Assembly (NCBI GenBank): GCA_028873815.1
Contig: JAPPNN010000035.1
Location: forward strand, 1-64,000
From: Gemmatimonadota bacterium
GTDB lineage: Bacteria > Gemmatimonadota > Gemmatimonadetes > Longimicrobiales > Gaopeijiaceae
Length of the DNA: 64,000 bases
Direction of reading: 5' to 3'
Program-made: the position numbers and the translations under genes
Part shown: piece by piece, positions 57,314 through 64,000 of the stretch
Layout of the letters: the number at the start of each line of letters is the position of its first letter
Numbering within the stretch: position 1 is the stretch's first letter
Notes under the pieces: model-generated
Seen by the model: the letters and a program-made list of their open reading frames with translations, nothing else
What the model was told of the DNA's origin: nothing
Databases searched by the model: none

Positions 57314-58243
57314 ATGGCCACCAACGAGACGACGACTCCGCACCGGGACCGGCGCACGGACCTGCTCGATCCGGCCACCCTGGCGCAACTCGGCGGGATC
57401 GACATCATCGCGCGGCAGGTGGTGCAGGGCTTTCTGCTGGGCCTGCATCGTTCGCCGAACCGGGGATTCTCCGCCGAATTCGCGGAACTGCGGCAGTACC
57501 AGCCGGGCGACGACCTGCGGACGCTGGATTGGCGGATGTTCGCCCGTTCGGACCGCTTCTACGTCAAGCAGTACGAGGAAGAGACCAACCTGCGGGCCTA
57601 CATGCTGCTCGACATCAGCGAGTCCATGGCCTGGTCGTCGCAGGCCCGCCTCCCCTCGAAGCTCTGGTACGCGAAGCATCTGGCCGCGGCCTTGTCGCTG
57701 ATCCTGATCCGGCAGGGAGACATCGTGGGACTGATCGCCTTCCACGAGAGGATCGTGCGGCAGACGCAGGCCCGCGGGGGCAAGGTACACTGGCGGCTTC
57801 TGCTTCAGCACCTTCACACGCTCCAGGGCGGAGGGCGCACGGAAGCCGAGTCCGCGCTGAAAAGCGTGGCCATGAGGCTCAAGCGGAAGGGTCTCGTGAT
57901 CCTGATTTCCGATCTCCTGGTCGACCCCGAAGGGACTGCCAAAGCCCTGATCTATCTGCAGCACACCGGCCACGAGGTGCTGGTCTTCCACCTGATCGAC
58001 CCCGGCGAACGCGACCTGCCCACCACGGGCGAGACACGGTTTGTGGATCCAGAGACGGGGGATTCGCTCCAGGTGTCGGTCGCGGACATGCGGCGCCAAT
58101 ACCGCAATGCCGTGGAGGAAGCCGTAGCCGAGTGGACCACAGCCCTGACGAGTCGCGGGATCGCGTACTCGACGATCGGCACTGACGAACCCCTTTCGCG
58201 GGCGCTCCGGCTCTATTTGTGGAAGCGCCAGCGTCTTCCCTGA
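57314..58243 (+). CDS. DUF58 domain-containing protein
   Basis: GRRSPNRGFSAEFAELRQYQPGDDLRTLDWRMFARSDRFYVKQYEEETNLRAYMLLDISESM-type pattern (GLHRSPNRGFSAEFAELRQYQPGDDLRTLDWR in this sequence). Confidence 0.93.
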   Translation: MATNETTTPHRDRRTDLLDPATLAQLGGIDIIARQVVQGFLLGLHRSPNRGFSAEFAELRQYQPGDDLRTLDWRMFARSDRFYVKQYEEETNLRAYMLLDISESMAWSSQARLPSKLWYAKHLAAALSLILIRQGDIVGLIAFHERIVRQTQARGGKVHWRLLLQHLHTLQGGGRTEAESALKSVAMRLKRKGLVILISDLLVDPEGTAKALIYLQHTGHEVLVFHLIDPGERDLPTTGETRFVDPETGDSLQVSVADMRRQYRNAVEEAVAEWTTALTSRGIAYSTIGTDEPLSRALRLYLWKRQRLP

Positions 58244-58244
58244 C

Positions 58245-60206
58245 GTGGGCTTCCTCAACCCCCTGTTTCTTCTGGCCGGCGTCGCGGTGCTCGTGCCCGT
58301 GATCCTGCATCTCTTCTATCGGCAGGAAAGCAAGACCTTCACCTTCCCCGCCATTCGCTACCTGCTCCGGACCGAAAAGGACCACGCCCGCCAGATCCGT
58401 ACACAGCAGCTCCTGCTGCTCCTGCTCCGCGTGGCCGCGGTCCTGCTGCTGGTCGTGCTGGGAGCACGGATCCACATCCCCGGTCCCGGCGGGAGCCACG
58501 ACCCGACCGCCCTGGCACTGGTGCTCGACAATTCGCTCAGCGCTACGATCATCGAGGACGGACGCCGCCGGCTGGACACGTTGAAGGCCGTCGCGCAAAT
58601 GAGCGTGGAGGCTGCAAGCTACGACGACGTCATCTGGGTCGTCCGGGCCGGCAGCCCCTGGGAGGTTGCCGTGCCGGCGGGCCTTGCCCAGGCCGCTCTG
58701 GCCATTGAGGAGACAGGCCCCAGCCACGGGCGGGGCGACCTGACCCACGCGATCGCGCGAGCTCGGGCGCTGGTCGCCCAGAGCGACCTGCCGCGACGGG
58801 AAGTGCACGTCTTTACGGATCTCCAGGCGACGGCGTTTTCAGGGTCCGCGGGCGGAGACCCCGATGTCCCGGTCATTGTCTTCGCCGCCCCCTCCGGTCA
58901 GCTGGACAACCGCGGTATCGACGGGGTTTCGATCGGCGGTGGACTCCCTCCGCTCCAGGGGCGGCGCGCGGAGGCCGCGGTCTCGATTTCGGGCGGACCG
59001 GCGGGCGACACCGTCGGCGTGCGCCTCTACGTGGGCGACCAGGTGCGCGCCGCGGCAGCAGCGCCCGCAGGCGCCACGATTCGTCTGCCCATGGGCCCGT
59101 TCCCGTCCGGACGGGTCGACGGCTACGCCGAGATCGATCCGGACCCCCTCACCGGTGACGACCGCCACTTCTTCTCCTTCATGGTCCGGGACCCCACACC
59201 GGTGGCGGCCGTCGGTTCCACACCCTTCTTTCTTGCCGAAGCGCTCGCCGTCCTGGAGGAAAGTGAGCGCATCTCGCTCGGTGGCGCGGGTCGCGCGGCC
59301 ACGCTCATCAACCTCGGTGGCGAGGGACTGCAGGCGCGCGCAACCTCGCAGAGCGCGCTTGTGGTGCCTCTCGCCGATCCGGCCCGGCTCCCCGCGCTGA
59401 ATCTCCGCCTCGCCGAAGCGGGCATTCCCTATCGCTATCAACCGGGGCCCGAAGAGGGGGCCCGAGTCGTGCAGAGCGACCTCCCGCTGGATCTGGAGGG
59501 CCTCGACATCCGCCGCTTCTACAGGGTGGTACCCGCCGACTCGGCCGAAGACCCCACCGGGACCGCCGATGCCGCGGACGGTAGTGGAGGCACGAGCCCG
59601 GCCACCGCCGGCGACGGGTCCCTGGCCACACTGTCCACCGGTGATCCATGGCTCCTGGCCGGCACCGCCCCGACCGGACCCTATATCCTGCTCGCATCAC
59701 CCATGGATGAGCAGTCGACCAGCCTGCCCGTGTCCGCGGCCATGATTCCGTTGCTGGAATGGGTGATCGAACGCCGGTTCGGGGACGCGGCAGGTGTTTC
59801 CGGGGTTGCCGCGGGGACGAGCTTTCGACCTTCGCCCCTGGCCAGCGCCGTCCGCGGTCCCGACGGCACCGTGCAACCGGTCGACGGGGATCAGCCCTTC
59901 CTCGAGACGGCGGCGGCAGGGATCTACCACGTGCTCGCCGGCGACAGCGTACTGCAAGCCATCCCGGTCAATCCACCGGCGGCCGAGGGCCGACTCGCGC
60001 CCGCTTCGCGCGGCGAGGTCAGGCGCACCGTCCGTGGAGTGCGCGACATCGTCGACGACGCCTCCGCGTGGTCGCGTCACATCTTCCGGGCGGGTCGCGG
60101 GCCGGAGCCCTGGCGGCCGCTCGCGGCCATCATCCTGGCGCTGCTTGTCCTGGAGACCGTCGTTGCCGCGTCGCGCGCGCTCCGCACCCGGCCAACCGGT
60201 GCATAG
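58245..60206 (+). CDS. BatA/double-transmembrane N-terminal domain protein with VWA-like region
   Basis: MGFLNPLFLLAGVAVLVPVILHLFYRQESKTFTFPAIRYLLRTEKDHARQIRTQQLLLLLLRVAAVLLLVVLGARIHI; LALVLDNSLSA. GTG start. Confidence 0.85.
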   Translation: MGFLNPLFLLAGVAVLVPVILHLFYRQESKTFTFPAIRYLLRTEKDHARQIRTQQLLLLLLRVAAVLLLVVLGARIHIPGPGGSHDPTALALVLDNSLSATIIEDGRRRLDTLKAVAQMSVEAASYDDVIWVVRAGSPWEVAVPAGLAQAALAIEETGPSHGRGDLTHAIARARALVAQSDLPRREVHVFTDLQATAFSGSAGGDPDVPVIVFAAPSGQLDNRGIDGVSIGGGLPPLQGRRAEAAVSISGGPAGDTVGVRLYVGDQVRAAAAAPAGATIRLPMGPFPSGRVDGYAEIDPDPLTGDDRHFFSFMVRDPTPVAAVGSTPFFLAEALAVLEESERISLGGAGRAATLINLGGEGLQARATSQSALVVPLADPARLPALNLRLAEAGIPYRYQPGPEEGARVVQSDLPLDLEGLDIRRFYRVVPADSAEDPTGTADAADGSGGTSPATAGDGSLATLSTGDPWLLAGTAPTGPYILLASPMDEQSTSLPVSAAMIPLLEWVIERRFGDAAGVSGVAAGTSFRPSPLASAVRGPDGTVQPVDGDQPFLETAAAGIYHVLAGDSVLQAIPVNPPAAEGRLAPASRGEVRRTVRGVRDIVDDASAWSRHIFRAGRGPEPWRPLAAIILALLVLETVVAASRALRTRPTGA

Positions 60207-63200
60207 CCGCGGTCCCACCGCGGCCCCACACCCCGCCACGGCCGCGCTCGCGCGCACTCCCGCCTTCCGCGAACTGCTCCGAAGCATCCCCTCGGCCGGC
60301 GGTTCCATCAGGGTGGGAGGTGCGGCCGGTTCCCTGCCCGCCACGGCCGTCGCAGCGCTTGCCGACCAACTGCCCACCCGGCTCTGGGTTCTCACCGCAT
60401 CCGCGCCGGACAAGGCCGCCGAGTATCTCGGCGATCTGGAAGCCCTGACGGGCCCGGGGTCGGTGGTGCCGTATCCGCAAAGCGAAGACCTTGCAGCGGA
60501 CGGCGACGGCAACGACGAGGTCGAAGGACAGCGGGTCGAGGCGGTCGAGGCACTGCTCGCGGGCCAGGCGCGAGTGATGGTCGCGACCCACCGCGCGCTT
60601 CAGGAACTTGCCCCGATACCGGACGATCTGGCCGAATTGCGCTTCACGGTCGCGACCGGCAGCCGTTTGCGGCGCGATGCGCTGATCGAGGCCCTCGAGG
60701 CACGCGGGTTCGAGCGGTCCCCCATGGTGGAGGCCGCAGGCAGCTACACGGTGCGCGGCGGTCTGATCGATGTCTTCTCCTACGGCGCGGCCGGTCCCGT
60801 ACGAATCGAATTCCTGGGTGACGAAATCGAGTCCATCCGCCACTTCGGCATCCTCGACCAACGGTCGACGGAGACCGTGGCCCGGGCGGACATCCTTCCC
60901 GTGCGGTTCGGTGCCACGATCGATACCGCGCGACGGACGGACTGCTCCCTCCTGGATCGTCTGCCGCGTGACACGGTTCTGGTGCGGATCGGCGAGGACC
61001 TGATGCGCGAGGAGGCCGGGGCGGCGTGGAAGCGCGCGGACACTCGCTATCGCGATGCCCTGCGCTACGGCAACCCGGCCACCGATCCGGCGACCATCCT
61101 CCTGACACCCGAGGGGCTCGAGGAGCGCGTCGCCCGATACGGCCGCGTCGCCTTCGCCGCGGAACACGTGGGAAGCGTCGTCTTCCAGGCGCGCAGGCCG
61201 CCGGCGATCGACAGGCAAATCGGGCGTCTGCGGACGTTCCTGTCCGCCGCGGCCGAAGCGGGAGAAGAGACGTTCGTCCTCTGCGACAACGACGGCCAGG
61301 CCAGCCGGCTCGACGACCTGCTCGCGGACCGCCAGGGGACGCCTCCCGCAGGGTGTCACCTGGTCGTGGGTTCACTCGTCAATGGCTATCTTATAGCAGA
61401 TTCAAACCCTTCTGTCAATATTCTCACGGATCACGAGATCTTTCGGCGCGGCCGCAAGCTGCGCCGGCGGCGGCGCTTCCGCGGCTCCGCGTCGCTGGAG
61501 AGCCTGGCCCAGCTCAGCCCGGGTGACCACGTCGTCCACATGGAACACGGCATCGGGCGTTTCCGCGGTCTGGAAGGGGTCGAGATCGGGGGTGAGTCGA
61601 TCGAGGCGCTCGTCATCGGTTACGCGGGCGGCGAAGTGCTGCGGGTCCCGGTCTACCGGCTCGACGAGGTGGAACGCTGGGTCGGGACCCACCCCGACGA
61701 CAAGCCGGCGAGCCTGCACCGGATCGGCGGGCAGCGCTGGAAGCGGCTCAGGCGGAAGACCGAGGCCGCGATCCACCAGATGACCGCCGAGTTGCTGGAC
61801 CTGTACGCCGTGCGCCGGGCCCGCCCGGGCTACGCCTTCTCCCCGGACACCCGCTGGCAGCGCGAGATGGAGGCGGCCTTCGTATACGAGGACACACCCG
61901 ACCAGCGCACCGCCGTCGAGGACGTCAAGCGGGACATGGAGTCGTCAGGTGTGATGGACCGCCTCGTATGCGGCGACGCCGGCTACGGCAAGACGGAGGT
62001 CGCCATTCGGGCAGCCTTCAAGGCCGTCCAGGACGGAAAGCAGGTAGCGGTGCTGGCCCCCACCACCGTGCTCGTGGCGCAGCATGCCAGGACCTTCGGC
62101 GACCGGCTCGCCGAGTATCCGGTGGTGGTCCGCTCCCTTTCCCGGTTCGACCCTCCCCGCCGGCAGCGCGAGGTGGCAGCCGGCCTCCTGGACGGCACGG
62201 TCGACATCGTGATCGGCACCCACCGCCTCCTCTCGGGCGACATCGCGTTTCGCGACCTGGGGCTCGTGGTCATCGACGAGGAGCAGCGGCTCGGCGTGCG
62301 CCAGAAGGAGCGTCTGAAGAGACTTCGCACCACGGTGGACGCACTCACCCTGACGGCGACGCCCATCCCCCGCACCCTGTACCTGTCGCTTGCGGGCATT
62401 CGCGATCTGTCGCTCATGCGGACCCCGCCCAGGGACCGCATGGCCATCGTCACCCATGTCATCTCCTGGAGCGATCACCTGATCGCCGAAGCCTGCCAAC
62501 GGGAACTCGACCGCGGCGGGCAGGTGTTCTTTCTCCACAACCGCGTCGAGACGATCGAGACGGCGGCCGAACGCGTGCGCCGCCTCGTGGGCGATGCGAC
62601 CGTCGACGTGGCCCACGGCCAGATGGGGACCGGTCCGCTGGACCGCGCCATGACCCGCTTCGTGGATGGGCAGACCCAGGTGCTCGTCTGCTCCTCGATC
62701 ATCGAGAACGGACTGGACGTGGCCAACGCCAATACCCTGATCGTTGCCGGGGCGCATCGCTTCGGCCTCTCCCAGCTCTACCAGATCCGCGGGAGAGTCG
62801 GGCGCTGGGACCGCCGCGCGTACTGCTACCTGGTGGTGCCGGACAACATCACGGAGGAAGCCGAAAAGCGCCTGCAGGTGCTCGAGCACTTTACCGAGCT
62901 CGGCAGCGGCTACCAGATTGCCCTCAGGGACCTTGAGGTCCGCGGCGCGGGCAACCTCCTCGGCGAACACCAATCAGGGTTTGCGCACGCGGTCGGCCTG
63001 GACACCTACATGCGGCTCATGGAAGACGCAGTGCGCCGGGTGCGCGAAGGAGACCGGGGCGTCCGTCATCCACGCCCGGAGATTACGATGGCGGACAGTG
63101 CGTACCTGCCGGACGACTATATTCAGGACCAGCACCAGAAGCTCCACCTGTATCGCCGTCTCGCAAAGGTGTCCGGACCGTGCGAAGTGGAGGCCCTCTC

Positions 63201-63525
63201 CGATGAGATCACGGATCGCTTCGGACAGCCGCCTGCGGCGGTGAGACGGTTGCTGGACCAGTCGCTGCTGGGGCTCGCCGGCCGCAGCGCCGGAGTCGAT
63301 CGCATTCTGGTAAGGGGGAGCAGGGCGCGCGTCAACTTCCGTCCCGAAGTCGTCCCGCGCATTTCGGCTCTGGAAGGAACACTGAAGGGTGAAGCCGTGG
63401 CGATGGAGGTTCGCAGAATCGCTCCGCTCTCGGTAACCTTCGCTTGTGAGCAGGCGGACAGGCTTGCCCCTGTGCTGGTGCACGCGCTGGAAACGCTCGG
63501 AGGAGGCAGTAATGGAAACATATAG
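60199..63525 (+). CDS. mfd: transcription-repair coupling factor
   Basis: SYTVRGGLIDVFSYGAAGPVRIEFLGDEIESIRHF, LTDHEIFRR, GDHVVHMEHGIGRFRGLEG, CGDAGYGKTEVAIRAAFKAVQDGKQVAVLAPTTVLVAQH, DEEQRLGVRQKERLK. GTG start chosen; the ORF extends upstream to 59794. Confidence 0.96.
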   Translation: MHSRGPTAAPHPATAALARTPAFRELLRSIPSAGGSIRVGGAAGSLPATAVAALADQLPTRLWVLTASAPDKAAEYLGDLEALTGPGSVVPYPQSEDLAADGDGNDEVEGQRVEAVEALLAGQARVMVATHRALQELAPIPDDLAELRFTVATGSRLRRDALIEALEARGFERSPMVEAAGSYTVRGGLIDVFSYGAAGPVRIEFLGDEIESIRHFGILDQRSTETVARADILPVRFGATIDTARRTDCSLLDRLPRDTVLVRIGEDLMREEAGAAWKRADTRYRDALRYGNPATDPATILLTPEGLEERVARYGRVAFAAEHVGSVVFQARRPPAIDRQIGRLRTFLSAAAEAGEETFVLCDNDGQASRLDDLLADRQGTPPAGCHLVVGSLVNGYLIADSNPSVNILTDHEIFRRGRKLRRRRRFRGSASLESLAQLSPGDHVVHMEHGIGRFRGLEGVEIGGESIEALVIGYAGGEVLRVPVYRLDEVERWVGTHPDDKPASLHRIGGQRWKRLRRKTEAAIHQMTAELLDLYAVRRARPGYAFSPDTRWQREMEAAFVYEDTPDQRTAVEDVKRDMESSGVMDRLVCGDAGYGKTEVAIRAAFKAVQDGKQVAVLAPTTVLVAQHARTFGDRLAEYPVVVRSLSRFDPPRRQREVAAGLLDGTVDIVIGTHRLLSGDIAFRDLGLVVIDEEQRLGVRQKERLKRLRTTVDALTLTATPIPRTLYLSLAGIRDLSLMRTPPRDRMAIVTHVISWSDHLIAEACQRELDRGGQVFFLHNRVETIETAAERVRRLVGDATVDVAHGQMGTGPLDRAMTRFVDGQTQVLVCSSIIENGLDVANANTLIVAGAHRFGLSQLYQIRGRVGRWDRRAYCYLVVPDNITEEAEKRLQVLEHFTELGSGYQIALRDLEVRGAGNLLGEHQSGFAHAVGLDTYMRLMEDAVRRVREGDRGVRHPRPEITMADSAYLPDDYIQDQHQKLHLYRRLAKVSGPCEVEALSDEITDRFGQPPAAVRRLLDQSLLGLAGRSAGVDRILVRGSRARVNFRPEVVPRISALEGTLKGEAVAMEVRRIAPLSVTFACEQADRLAPVLVHALETLGGGSNGNI

Positions 63526-64000
63526 TATGATATATAGACAACTGTCAAGTCCCTTGCTGTTCACGCTGCTTCTCGGAGGCTGTGGCCCCGGACCGCTCGC
63601 CGAAGCAGACGGAAGCGCGCTTGGCGTCGAGGATGCCGCCATCCTGATCGCCGACAACAGCCGCGTCCTGCCCGATTCGCAGGTCGTGCGAGTGGTCGCC
63701 GAACTCTGGGTGGACTATACCCTGCTGGCTTCGCGCCTCACCGAGGATTCCACCCTGCAGTCGCTGGATGTCGGCCTGGTGACGGAAGCGCCGCTGAACG
63801 AGTTGATGATCGCCCGCCTCAGGGATGAGGTGGTGGAGGTCGACACGGTCGTCGGCGACGAGGAGTTGATGGCCCGGTTCTCTGCCGATATGCCCGGCGC
63901 CCGCGCCACGGCGTCGCAGATCCTGCTTCTCTTCCCCCGTGGCGGAACGACGCTCCAGCGGGACAGCGTGCGTGCCCTGGCGGCCGGCCTGCGGTCCCAG
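63512..64000 (+). CDS. lipoprotein, probable parvulin-type (SurA/PpiC-like) peptidylprolyl isomerase, truncated by the window edge
   Basis: Open reading frame from ATG 63512 to the window end (not in the ORF track because it has no stop): METYSMIYRQLSSPLLFTLLLGGCGPG (lipobox), VLPDSQVVRVVAELWVDYTLLA, ATASQILLLFPRGGTTLQRDSVRALAAGLRSQ. Confidence 0.6.
   Translation, partial: METYSMIYRQLSSPLLFTLLLGGCGPGPLAEADGSALGVEDAAILIADNSRVLPDSQVVRVVAELWVDYTLLASRLTEDSTLQSLDVGLVTEAPLNELMIARLRDEVVEVDTVVGDEELMARFSADMPGARATASQILLLFPRGGTTLQRDSVRALAAGLRSQ

Noticed and set aside
56534-58258. 574-aa minus-strand ORF antisense to the TonB-dependent receptor end and the DUF58 gene
   Set aside because: GC-bias shadow. 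The plus-strand DUF58 motif set is convincing.

Overview
High-GC, gene-dense bacterial chromosome segment. Gene content and order suggest a Gemmatimonadota-like organism, but that is an inference with no rRNA or search behind it. About 53 CDS are supported, mostly housekeeping: ispE, pdxJ, hflX, rarA, cca, alaS, recA, glpK, maf, dtd, glmS/glmM-type genes, purD, mutM, ubiE/menG, an ECF sigma operon, apbC/Mrp, nfu, pruA, lepA, a TonB-dependent receptor, DUF58/BatA-type genes, mfd, and a PPIase-like lipoprotein open at the right edge. No tRNA/rRNA, CRISPR array, prophage, transposase or integrase was seen. The main points of interest are: (1) a cytochrome c maturation operon whose CcmE has Cys (CGSRF, CxxxF) where the canonical heme-binding His (HxxxY) sits, with no local ccmG/ccmH and a CcmI-like zinc-ribbon protein; (2) a disulfide oxidoreductase / TVP38-DUF547 fusion / double glycosyltransferase fusion cassette resembling arsenosugar-type clusters but without local arsM/arsS; (3) a STAS-HATPase plus STAS-like gene pair; (4) an ECF sigma operon with an apparently zinc-less anti-sigma candidate and envelope proteins; (5) several small regulatory or compositional anomalies. 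Start codons were chosen by eye, and many genes appear to use 4-bp ATGA/GTGA/TTGA overlaps.
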